Notes under the pieces: generated by a model
What the model was told of the DNA's origin: nothing
Seen by the model: only the letters and a program-made list of their open reading frames with translations
The model's database searches: none
Assembly: GCA_963971425.1 (NCBI GenBank)
Contig: OZ020520.1
Location: 4,754,553 to 4,818,552 of the forward strand
Origin: Bryoerythrophyllum caledonicum
Taxonomy: Eukaryota; Streptophyta; Bryopsida; Pottiales; Pottiaceae
DNA length: 64,000 bases
Direction of reading: 5' to 3'
Shown here: positions 11,000 to 23,932 of the stretch, piece after piece
Layout: each line of letters starts with the position of its first letter
Position numbering within the stretch: the stretch's first letter is position 1
Program-made: the position numbers and the translations under genes

Positions 11000-13190
11000 C
11001 TTATCAAGAACCTCCTCAAAACTTAGCATCCTCCACACAAACAGATACATCACCCTCAACCAAAACCAGACCCGCCTCGCAACTCAACATGATCCTTCAC
11101 ACACACAAACGTCACTCTCCTCATCACTCGACATCCTTCACACCAGCTGCTTGAATGCTGCAACCATCAGTCACACAATTCCAGGCACACCAAAACCCCC
11201 AAGCTGTGCACTTCCGTGAATCTCCGAGTCCCCGGGGACGGTCTACTGATATTCTGCAGCGAGAGCGAACCGCTGCCACAATCTGAGCAACGCGAGTTCC
11301 TGTCCACATCTGCGGCGTGGACGCGAGAAAGGAGGCACATTTCCAGGCGCGGCACTGTCGTCTTAAAGAGGGCGACCCTCCGCCATCCGATCCGCGTCCA
11401 GACATGCACGCCGGATCCTGCGGTCGAGGGGCCGCCATTAAGAGCCCATGCAGAGTCGCGGATTTCACCGACACTTGGCCACGGGCGCCTTATCCTCTGC
11501 CTGTCCAGCGTGGCGGATTTTCTGACGTGGACGAGAGAGAGATATTTTCATCCACAGTGTCTCATCCAAGTTAACAAAATGTTCAAAGGTTCCTACCAAG
11601 GTTAGCAAATACGGAATATATGTATTTGTATTCCAAATACAAATACATGTATTCAGTTGTTGTTGATGTATTTCAAATATGTCTGATTACATGATTAAGT
11701 ACAAATGACAATTAAGTACATGATTAAGTACAAATCAAGGGGGCTAAAGAGGATCACGACGAATAAATAGTGGCGGCTAGGCGGAAAGCGCATTGATGAC
11801 AGTGGTGCATTCAATGTGCTGACAAGAGCTGGAATACATGGTGTACTAGTATAGTATTCTAAATACATCTGAATACATGTGTTCAATATTCCAAATACAT
11901 GTATTTAATAACTCTAGTTTCTACTAGTGTTTATTTTACGTTTTAAAAATTTGTTGCTGGTGGGGTGTCCAAAAAATTTTGGCGAGCAAAAATATGGCTT
12001 CTTAAAAAAATTTCCTAGAGAAGAGTATTTGTGATCTTGTTCTCTGAGCCGTTGATTTCTTAGATCTCATCCTTATCAGAGAGTTAGGCCATGTCACTCA
12101 CACAAATGGTCACTTCCTAGGCATTTCCTCTCTATAAACGAATGCACATGCGACCAGACACAGCTCCCAGCTGGACCCCAACGTCAGATGGTGGGCCCCA
12201 CCTAACATGAAGTTTTGTTTTCTGATATTTTTAAGTTACACACTGTAAACACTAGGGAACAACCGTGCCCACTTGGGAACTTGCTTGGGAACACACTTGG
12301 GAAGATTGGGGAAGACATGAGAACGATAAGGGAACGCACTGGGAACATATACGTTACAAATATGGTAAAACTAAAAAGTCAAAGAAGGGTAAACAAATGG
12401 TTTGTGTTTGTTACCAAACTAATTTTCCACCTCTACCCAATATGGGTGTAGGACACCAAACTCGGCGGCCCCATAAGAGCCGGATATGGTACCTCAGAGC
12501 ACCATACGGTGCTCATGTGCATATGCTTTATGATTCCCATCAATTTTGTGCTAATTTGGGCCCAAGATTAAAAAATTGCCATTTGGCTATATTTCGCTAG
12601 AAGAAAAACTATGTTTTATTTATATATTTTACCAACAATGGTGAGGGTTGCAACAAGGACAATGTATTTTTCTCATGTGTGTGAAGATATTTATTGCATG
12701 GTATAGATTTTGAATCTAGAGAACATGATAAAGAATTATTACCATCTACCATGAGTTTCGGACACTCCTTACCACAATATTTATTTTTTCCAATTCACAG
12801 TGGTTCAGACACAATGGATATCACATATGTATCACATGACTACCTCCAAGTTATTACATGGATATGACCATGGCATTACATGGGTACCACCTTATAGATA
12901 AATCCCTTGAATTTTCCAGAAATTTTGGACCGTCTCCATTCTGAATTAGGTACCAAACCGACCAATGCATAGGGTACAAATAAAGCTAAAAATAAAGTTC
13001 ATAGTAAATAACACTTCAGTTACACCTTCAAGCATCCAACCAATAAACAACTGGGACTTTAGCTGTGAATTTACAAGGAGTGGATCCTTACATTTAGAAA
13101 ACAAGTTCCGAAGCTATGCTTCAATAAAAACTACAATGGACAGTATCTAATTACCGCACTATTGATTGAAAGGTGCGGCAGCTTTGAGAG
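11000..13190. other. intergenic region between two minus-strand genes
   Basis: GC-rich sequence at 11.1-11.6 kb, upstream of the ET gene, probably holds its promoter or leader; its open frames have no recognisable domain. From 11.6 to 13.2 kb the sequence is AT-rich, with a short array of ATACATGTATT-like words at 11610-11910. No further gene seen. Confidence 0.55.
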
Positions 13191-13202
13191 TGTAGTATTT
13201 TC

Positions 13203-15600
13203 CTACAGCCTTGACTTAGGGCTGTCTGAAGGTGAAATTATCACCTTTCCCCTCACTTCACGTTGCTTCACCATTGCAAAAGCTCTGTTCGCCTACACAA
13301 ACAAAGGTAAAACACATTCCTGTAAGCGAGGTTTTACAAAAACATACAAGTAATATCATACGTGTAATCCTAATCTCACCTTTGAAAGGAGAAACAAGGG
13401 TAGCATGCACTATTTAGGTCCCAGTGGCAGAATTCCCAATAAAAATTTAACTCATGAGAGTCTATGGGCTTACATTAGTCTCTAATAATAATCTTCCACA
13501 TTCACGCGAACATTCATTAGCACAAGAAATTCATTCAAGGTCAATGACGAATACTATCGTGACTATTCTTAAACAAAGCATACCTCATGAAGCGAGAAAT
13601 TGTGGGAGATGTGGACACGCAAACTGCCATTCGTCAACATTTCTAGCAACTCTTGCATCGAGTCTTGCATTACTTTGGGGTTGAACGTTTTGTAGCTTCC
13701 CCAGTACAAGCCATGAGCGGTCAAATTCTGCAAAGAAGATGAATTTTCAGCTCTGAATAGTTCTCAATTGATCTAAAATCAGCTAAAATGAGAGGAAGGC
13801 AGCTACTATTCATCAGGGTTGCTCTCATGCTTGAAACTCTTTCTTCACTCTCAGAGACGGCTCAAACTTGAGTTTAGAGACCACCAAGCTCATCCATACT
13901 CAATAGAAGGATTGAAGAAAGAGTCTTCAAAGAGGGGGTATCTTGTTGAAAAGCTGGGTGACTTAGGAAAGAACTCTAGTATGTGAACAAAACGGGTGCT
14001 GGCCAAACAGATCTCCAATTCAGTCGCAAGAATAACCTCACCTTGACGAGTAAAAAGGAGGGATATTGGGAATTTGCCATTACAAAAATGATATAGAATT
14101 GGCCAAATAGAATTTCTTGTTGCAAGCAAACTTTGGCAAGAGCAATCTAGGAAACTGACCTTAACGAGTAAAATGTTGGCAGGGATGGTGGGAATGTCGC
14201 CGCTAGCGAAGCCAATGACCAGGATTTGTGCGCCCCAGCCCAGCAGCTTCATGCTATCCTTGAACAGCTTGCCGCCCACCGGGTCGTACAGAACATCCAC
14301 ACCTCGCAGCTTCCGGGACTTCAGGAACGCCTTCACGCTGTTGATCAGGCCGCCATCGCTCGGGTCTACCACCAGGTCGGCTCCGAGCGTTCGCAGCAAC
14401 TCTGCCTTCTCCTTGCCCCTGGTGCCAAAACGCATGTAAATAAGAACTTCCACACGAGACTTCACCATGCTACACATACAAGAACTTCCAAACAGGGCTT
14501 CACTAAACATATCGTCATTTGAATAAGAACTTCCACAACAGGATGAAAATGAAGCAAGTGGCCACCACAGGGAAGAAATAGACGTGTTTTTGGTGAAGGG
14601 ATGAGCATGGCGCATACAGAAACTCAACAGTGATTCCAAAACCCCAAGAGGTTGCCCTAGCATTAGTTCTAAAATGTAATGGCCTTGACAAGATTACCTG
14701 GCCACACCAATTACAACTGCACCCAAGAGCTTGCCAATCTGCACAGCAGAAGAGCCTGCTCCCCCACCTGCACCTAGCACCAGAAGCACCTGCAAAACCA
14801 AAAAAATTGTAGAGAAACCTAAACATCCATTGTAGAGAAGACCATTGCTAGGGATATGGCACCAATGAACAAGAGAAGAGGCGTTGCATAACCTGGCCAC
14901 GTTGAAGATTGGCACGATGCACCAGCGCGACGTGAGAGGTGCCAAATGCGATGGGAAGTCCGCCGGCTTGCAGAAGGTCGCATCCCTCAGGCACCTTGTA
15001 TCTGCACCATGAGCCATGATGGCAACGGATTTTCAGCAAGAGAACATCCCAGAGCTTCAAAACCTAGAATGAATCAGAGCTTCAAACTCTGGCTAAAAGA
15101 AGAGCTGCAAACCATAGAATCAAGCATACAGACCGGCCGAGAATCAGAGCTTCAAACCCTGGAAAAAAATGAGAAATTGCAAAGGTTAGCAAGAGACCAT
15201 CCCAGAAGCTACAAACCCTAGGAATCACCATAGCTTGCACTCACACACTGGACTCATCCACCAGAAGCTCCTCCGCGAACGCCCCGCCCGTCGCCACCCC
15301 GCACACCGCGTCCCCGACCTTCACCCTCCGCACTTTCTCTCCCACCGCCACCACCCGCCCAGAGAAGTCCTCCCCGGGGACGTACGGCAACGGCGGCTTC
15401 TCCTGGTACTTCCCCTCCACCTGCAGGCCCGTGGCGAAGTTCACGCTGGACGCCACCACGCGCACCACCACGGACGTCGGGGAGGAAACGCTGGGCTTGG
15501 GGTGCGCCTCGTCGACGTAGAGCGGGGAGGTGTCGGACATGGGGAGGGTGGGGTCGCCCAGCTTGCGGCACACCACGGCGCGCATGGTGCCGGTCGCCAT
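13203..15600 (-). CDS. NADPH:quinone oxidoreductase-like protein, six exons
   Basis: Exons 15600-15245, 15001-14893, 14789-14698, 14418-14160, 13727-13584 and 13292-13203 join in phase to 349 aa, close to the plant GroES-like alcohol dehydrogenase family member At3g56460. The N-terminal GroES-like fold contains YVPGEDFSGRVVAVG and GDAVCGVATGGAFAEE. No catalytic zinc ligands are visible, so this is the zinc-free quinone oxidoreductase class of the medium-chain dehydrogenases. The nucleotide site is VLGAGGGAGSSAVQIGK (about 160-176). LYDPVGGKLF, HGLYWGSYK and the final GKVIISPSD are family hallmarks. Expected reaction: NADPH-dependent reduction of quinones or reactive enones in cytosol or organelles. 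The mini-exon ending the protein (ANRAFAMVKQREVRGK) is shorter than open-frame searches detect. All introns are GT-AG and the gene looks functional. Confidence 0.9.
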
Positions 15601-15715
15601 CGCCAGTCGGAAGCTGCAAAAGGAGTCTGTGAGCGAGGTGAAGACAGCGGTTTGGGAATCTTATCGGGTGATCCTGATCTCGCGTATCAGTAGGATCAAC
15701 CCTCTTCACCACTAA

Positions 15716-16085
15716 GCCAGTGCACCGAATTCATCTCTCCACGAGACGGAGCACAACAGAAGTTCGGAACCCTAAACATCTGCTGATTCTGGCCAACAAT
15801 CTCACAGCAAAACCTCACAAGCATGCAAGTGCACCAAATCCATCCCCGAGTGCATCAAACCTGAGGTTTCGAACCCTAATCAGCGGCTAATTCTGACATC
15901 AAAATCTCCCAGCGAAACCTTACAAGTGTGTTCGATCCTCGTCACTACAACGTAATTCATCTCCCCCCAAGACGAAGCGAAAAATCTTAATCAGCTGCTG
16001 ATTCTGACCATCAATCTCACAGCAAAACCCTCACACCCATGATCCGACTGAATCTGCAAGCAAGTGCACCAGATCTCTCCCCAAC
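15716..16085. repeat. degenerate 110-120 bp tandem repeat, three to four copies
   Basis: Units share a pattern of AAGTGCACCAAATCCATC, then CCCTAA, then GCTGATTCTG, then TCTCACAGCAAAACC. They lie just upstream of the quinone oxidoreductase start codon, in its promoter or leader. Confidence 0.7.
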
Positions 16086-16329
16086 TCGCTCAAACGATAG
16101 GTCATCACCACCAGTCACAAACCTGGAAGTGAAGCAATTTGGAGCCTGCTGAAGCAAATTGGGAAAACAGTAACACCAGATCTAAAAGCTGAAAATTTCC
16201 TGACTCGAACTCCAGACCAAAGAATGAGATTTATGCGACGCAACAGTGAGTTTCGCAATGTGTCCCTCGGATTCGACGATGTGAGTTCGCCATCAGTTGC
16301 GTGAAAGTTCGGAGGAGAAACCAAAGGCG

Positions 16330-18550
<2,221 letters not shown>

Positions 18551-18622
18551 AGAGTAGGTGGAGGGATTGTTAGAATGTGTTGACTTGTAAGAGCATTACT
18601 GCAGGTGGTTTGATTGGGAGAG

Positions 18623-21600
18623 ATGGCAGGAGGTGCGGCTGGGAGTCGTTGGAGCAGACGCCCACTTGGGCGGTTTCCTCAGTGTGCTCAGTGTGCTCTC
18701 TCTTGGTTGAGAGACTCATTTTTAGTTTGGGCCAAGTAAGCTATCCTCATTCACTCGTGCTGTGTTTTTGCCAGGACTGGCTTTACTGGCAGATTTCAAG
18801 AAGAGATGCATAACTTGTGTGGATTGAGTAGGTCATGTTAGATTTGTCACGTGGGTAGTAAAAGACGTTATACATTGGTGAAAGAGAGACAACACGATGT
18901 GGAAAGCGTTTCCAATAGCCTTCTGTTTCTCTATGGAGCCATCTTTTGCTTGTCTTAGTTCATCGTTAAATAGATGCCAGTTGGGGCTGGAGCTCACACA
19001 TGTTGGCAACTGGTTGATTTGAGGGGTTCATTACTGTGCAGTATTTGAAGAGGAAGAACAAGAGAATTGTTCCACACGCTTGAAGTCATCAGAAATGGTG
19101 AGTGGATCATTACCTTCATTGGCTTGTGATGTTGCCACACCAACTGTAGAGCTCAGATTCACTGGAGAGAACTTGCCGAACATGATTGGATGACTGTCAA
19201 TCGCGGTGGTGCAGAGTTGATGCTGCTAGGATTTGTGTCGCTGTTTCTGGCGGTGTTCCAGCCCAAGATCGCGAGCATTTGCATGCCCGAGAGCTGGAAT
19301 CACCGCATGCTCCCCTGCCCTAACAAGCCCCACCCGGACGACCCCTCAACGATATGTCCTGCGGTAATCAATCACCTCCAACACAATCGCCTGAACAACG
19401 ACTCAAATACCTCAATTAGTGCTCAAATACCTCGATGGAACTGGGACCCTAATTTTATTGCAACCATGGTGTTGATCAAGGATCTAATGAATCTGCGCAG
19501 GTTGGTACACATACTTCTGGATTGCCTTCATTCCAACTATTTTGAGGCTTTCTTACACCCATCAATTTAGTATGATGTTATAGATTTCCGGAAAGTAGCT
19601 GTGAGTTGGTTTGACATTGTGGTGCTTGATGGTCCCTATGTGATAAAATTTCATGGCACCCGACATCATTTAAGACGTCGATGGTTTTTGAATAGCAAAC
19701 TTTGCCTTAGCCACGGTTATCATTTAAGGATATCTCTACATATGTGAAGGCAGTACGAGAGTGTAAGATTAGCAAGTTGACAGTTGTTATTGTCTGATTT
19801 GCAGACGATTCTGTTGGTGGGTATGAAGTTGCAGCAGATCATCACGACCTTGGCATTAGAAGTGACGGGAGGCGTGGAGAGAAGGCACCTCAGGAAAAGG
19901 AGGTCCAAGCCTGCAGAGGTTAAGAAGAGTTTCCACAAGGGAGAGGGTAAGTCCGATCCCGCCTGTTGCTCTACCTCGTCCATATCATGCCCTTCCAGGT
20001 TAGTTTCACTTTGTTTTCTGCTTATGAAGTAAGTAACTGCATAACATTTGTACTCAGGTCCAAAACGAAGTAGTGGAGAAAACTAGAAAAGGGAGAAAAA
20101 GACAAGTATATTTTCCTTCTTCAGAACGGTGCATGTTTATCCATCTACGATATGTCATGGTCTTCTAAGCTTGGTGATCTTATGTTGTAACTGTTGGAAT
20201 TGCTGCAGAATGCATTTGAATTCGCCTATTTCTTCTGGGCATAGGTAAGTTTCAGTTTGGCATGAATTTTTGGAATTTTTTGATAATTTTGGTAAGATTT
20301 AGTGAAAAGGGAACAAACCTTTGAATCCATCGACGTTTTTCTCATCTCACCTGCTACTGAAAACTTCAGGGCGGTGGAGATCAATGATGAAAGTGGAGAG
20401 ATAACTTCCTGTTTGATAACTTTATCTGTTTTTTTATTCTTTTTGTACAGGTTACATATGGCTATAACTCTTGTTTGGTCGGGAAATTATGGTCGATTAT
20501 TGGCCGCTTGTTGATGGGGTAAGAGCTTGCTCACTTGTTCGCTTCATCACTCAACAAAAGTATGCGTCACCGTAAGAATACATCACACTAAACACCGCAG
20601 CTGGATTTGTGTGCAGTTTTTTTACCACTCTGAACTGCAGCTGCAACAAACCACTTCATTTGTTCAAATAGCTGCAGTTTTGGAAATTAGGAGGTGTGTA
20701 GATACATCCCTTTTAAAGTCTTGAAAATACACTTTCAACCACATGTTACAAGCCTCTTTGTTCTCAACAGTGTAGTAGCTACAAGCAAAATGAGATTCTG
20801 CAATGCTTTCACTGATTTCAGCTGTGGTTTTTCTCGTAATGGTTTTCTTTAAGTGATGGGTCTTGGGACGTCCTGATGTTGGTGGAGCTATTTTGTGTGA
20901 ATGACATTTATTGTTTCGTACCAAACTATGTAGCTTACTCTAAATTTAAACAATTTGAATGTAGAGTGGGCTTTATAGTGAGGTAATTAGCAATAAATGT
21001 CAAGCCAAGTGAGGAAGTGGAAAAACCTTATACTAAGTGTACACATGTTACTTTTTCTCTACTCCAAGATTTCACTAAAATTGACAATTAGTGTTAGATA
21101 TATGTTTGATGTTAGCCATATTTAGGCCTCCATTGACATTTAGTGTTTATGTTTAGTGTTCCTAACACTAAATACCATAGCTTGTGTAGTGGTTTTTGTT
21201 TTGCAAGGAGAATAGTTGCTAATCCGTAATTATCATGCTAAATCAACAATATTGGCTTCTATGTGTAGGCTACTTATTTTGATACTATGTAGCGTCAGCA
21301 CATTGCCTCTTTACGCCCTTGTGAGCGAGGTATAGTATCTTTGAATCACCAAACTACTAAATACTACACTAGAAATGATCATTAAGTGTCATATTAATGA
21401 GCTTTTAGTTTTATAATAACACTATTCATCTACATTTGTGACACTATTTTCATAAAGTGCATAACATTCTAGAACCAAAGTTAAGAGAGCCTCTTTAGTT
21501 TTTGAAATCAATGTTGAGCCTCACTAATGATTCATTTTTCTTTCCAATGGACTGTGCTCACTCCTTCACCACCACACTTCCCTCATAATGGCCACTTGGT

Positions 21601-22048
21601 TCATTTTCATTAGCCTCTTTAATTTATTGGTAGGTGTGGTTCCAAGAGAATTTAAGAGTCATTTTTTTGTTTGATTTGTAAACAAGGGATCAATAGAATA
21701 TTTCTATAGAATACTATCCACTTTTTTTTACCAATTAATGTAATACTATTGACATTTAATGTATAGAAATTTACAATAGGTATTGATTAAGATTATTAGA
21801 ATTTCTATTAGTAAGTATCATTTTCAATGTACTACTTGATGTTGTGGATTTAGCCATCTTTCACAAGAGCCATTGATAAGTAACAGTTACTTTGTATGTG
21901 CACAGTTGAGATCCAACATCATAATGGATTATGCGTTGTCCAAGAAGGTAGTGGCTGCAATTCACAACTCGAGTGATGCAACAAAGAAGCAAAAAGATGG
22001 TCATTCAAACCATACTTCAGACATAGAGATGCCAAGGTCAAATGGGCA
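18623..22048 (+). pseudogene. MLO pseudogene, 5' and central part
   Basis: This is a degenerate paralogue of the MLO gene at 44.9 kb, matching it in upstream sequence, exons 1-3, exons 8-13 and intron positions. Defects visible directly: a frameshift after the start so that ATG 18623 is out of frame with [16 protein letters not shown]; an altered exon 2 with an early stop; loss of exons 4-7 between about 19380 and 19495; the exon 8 donor changed from GT to TT; and exon 10 ending in TAG where the paralogue has TTG. Exon 13 (LRSNIIMDYALSKKVVAAIH) stops at 22048, where a copia element is inserted, and resumes at 36214. Introns 11 and 12 are also enlarged by inserted sequence (near 20.70-21.18 and 21.36-21.82 kb) absent from the paralogue. 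Confidence 0.9.
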
Positions 22049-22239
22049 ATTATTCATAATACAGAATCCTAGTGTTATCATTGTACAGTAAACACCCTCA
22101 TTTGGTTCGGTTTAGATCTAGATCTTACATTGTGTTGTTGCCCCTCCGCTGCTCTACAGCTTTTAGCTTCACCCTTGTTGTATTTAATAAGGGCTTTGCC
22201 TCTCTATAGTCAATATCTTCTCTATTGCTCAATCTATCA
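22049..22239 (+). repeat. 5' LTR of the interrupted copia element
   Basis: It shares AATACAGAATCCTAGTGTTA and most of its length with 36030-36212, with numerous substitutions and small indels. It ends CTATCA directly before the primer-binding site. The left boundary is approximate to a few bases. Confidence 0.85.
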
Positions 22240-22310
22240 TGGTATCAGGGTGCAGATTTAAGCTCTCACCTAGTGTATAAGTAGATCTAGATCTGTAGTG
22301 CACATCTAGC

Positions 22311-23045
22311 ATGACAAACTCTGAGGAGAGCAACAAGGTTGCTAAAGAATTGTCAGAGCTAGGCACTGACGTCCCACCGCACACCACTTCTAAAAAAGAC
22401 ATAGAAATCACGATTCCAGAGACCAGTAAATTAGATGGACCTGCAAACTATTAGATGTGGTCTTACTCCTTGACATCGGAATACAAGTTATTCTACAGGA
22501 TACAAACAAGAAGAGACACATTACCATCTTTTTTGGAGATAGAGTGACATCTACTTAATGAAGAGATGCAACTGGGAATGGACGCAGATAAAGAGGAAGA
22601 AGCACAAGCTTTGGTATTAAAGAAACAATCATGACGTCAAGGAGATCGAATAAAGATCGCGGGTACCCAACGATACTCTTGAGAGCAACGGCTCAATCGA
22701 AAGAGTGGCGGCGGAGCGCAGGCGCAAGACGGTGTAGCACGGGGGCGAGACAACAGAAGCCGTGGGGACAATCGACGCCTCCCTGCTCGCGGAAACCCTA
22801 CCACAAATGGTGCCCGTGACTACACCAGGTCCTATGACCGTAGACATGATCGTGATGGACATAGACAAGGGCATATTATAGGAGGATACTCCAGCAAAAA
22901 AGGAAAGGAGTGCCACTACTGTGGCGAGCCTGGGGACATTGCTCGGGACTGCATTAGAAAGGCCATCGACTGAGTAAAAATATTGGAGGGCAAGATCAAG
23001 TATCAGCAACCTCGGATTCAAGCGCAAGCAAACAAGATATCCAAA
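22311..23045 (+). pseudogene. copia gag relic
   Basis: ATG 22311 opens MTNSEESNKVAKELSELG and reaches the gag-like ITIPETSKLDGPAN before in-frame stops. After further frame changes a zinc knuckle HYCGEPGDIARDC is visible near 22920. It is interrupted at 23046 by the left end of the Ty3/gypsy element. Confidence 0.78.
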
Positions 23046-23152
23046 CTGTCGTGTAAAGAAAGATCGATAACCACAACAGATCGAGAGTCCTAACCAACAT
23101 CAAATAAACGAAAAACATACACTAAAACAAGTATACGTAATACACCCTCAAG
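23046..23152 (-). repeat. gypsy terminal repeat segment A (outer copy)
   Basis: This 107-bp segment, beginning CTGTCGTGTAAAG and ending CCCTCAAG, is repeated without any difference that I noticed at 23511-23617. It is absent at the right end of the element. Confidence 0.9.
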
Positions 23153-23509
23153 GAAAGATGTATGAATCACAAGAAGTCAAGCGACACGCACTCCACAAGG
23201 GGAGAATCAACGAGTGCAACTAAAGTAGAGAATGCGGAGCTTTCACTAATGATAAACCATCACTTTACAAGCAAAGAACTCACTAATCACTCTCTAACCT
23301 TACTCACAAAGCTTGACTTGACAAAGACGTCAAGTCAAGGACGTGTGCGGCGCTATACGCACACGCATACAACCCTAAGTGGATGAAAATCATCCACGGA
23401 TGAAAACGGTGCGCCGCCGTTCGTCCCTAAACACACGTAGATTAGTAACAAACTAATCTACGCTAAAATCTACGATACGGAGAGACCCTCGACGCCACAT
23501 CCCGTGACA
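23153..23509 (-). repeat. gypsy terminal repeat segment B (left copy)
   Basis: This 357-bp segment matches 32353-32709 with one substitution that I noticed (CCACATCCC versus CCACGTCCC). It contains two perfect 11-bp-stem hairpins, at 23312-23339 (loop AAAGAC, with the ACGT-containing word GACGTC at its edge) and 23436-23462 (loop AACAA). Confidence 0.93.
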
Positions 23510-23510
23510 A

Positions 23511-23617
23511 CTGTCGTGTAAAGAAAGATCGATAACCACAACAGATCGAGAGTCCTAACCAACATCAAATAAACGAAAAACATACACTAAAACAAGTATA
23601 CGTAATACACCCTCAAG
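23511..23617 (-). repeat. gypsy terminal repeat segment A (inner copy)
   Basis: Second copy of the 107-bp A segment, immediately inside segment B. It directly abuts the polypurine tract at 23618-23632. Confidence 0.9.
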
Positions 23618-23632
23618 TGCCCCCCCTAGCGG
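23618..23632 (-). promoter_or_regulatory. polypurine tract of the gypsy element
   Basis: On the minus strand it reads CCGCTAGGGGGGGCA immediately before the A segment. This is the expected primer site for plus-strand DNA synthesis and implies that the 3' LTR begins with the A segment. Confidence 0.7.
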
Positions 23633-23932
23633 ATAAAGAGACCCTCTATCCAGCTAGGACCAAACAACACTAATAAGACTAAACGCCACGGTGATGTCGC
23701 TGCAACAACTGTACGCATCCAGCCAAAGATGTCGCCGTCATCGAATCAATAAGCATATGAAGAAGTAACAAAGAGATGGTAGACCGGGTGCAATGTGAGC
23801 CCCATCTTTAATCGCCTTAGGCAATTTTATTGCCAATCCCTTGGTCAATCTCCACGTTGCCTATCCCTGAACCGAAACCAGGAACTCCAACTGGATGGCA
23901 ATGCACCACACAATGACCAGTCTATGAGGAAT
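23633..23932 (-). other. gypsy 3' untranslated segment
   Basis: About 300 bp between the stop of the RT-integrase-PHD frame and the polypurine tract. No coding or repeated structure noticed. Confidence 0.6.

Noticed and set aside
15254-15712. 152-codon frames on both strands over the first exon of the oxidoreductase
   Set aside because: GC-rich shadows of the real exon 15600-15245.
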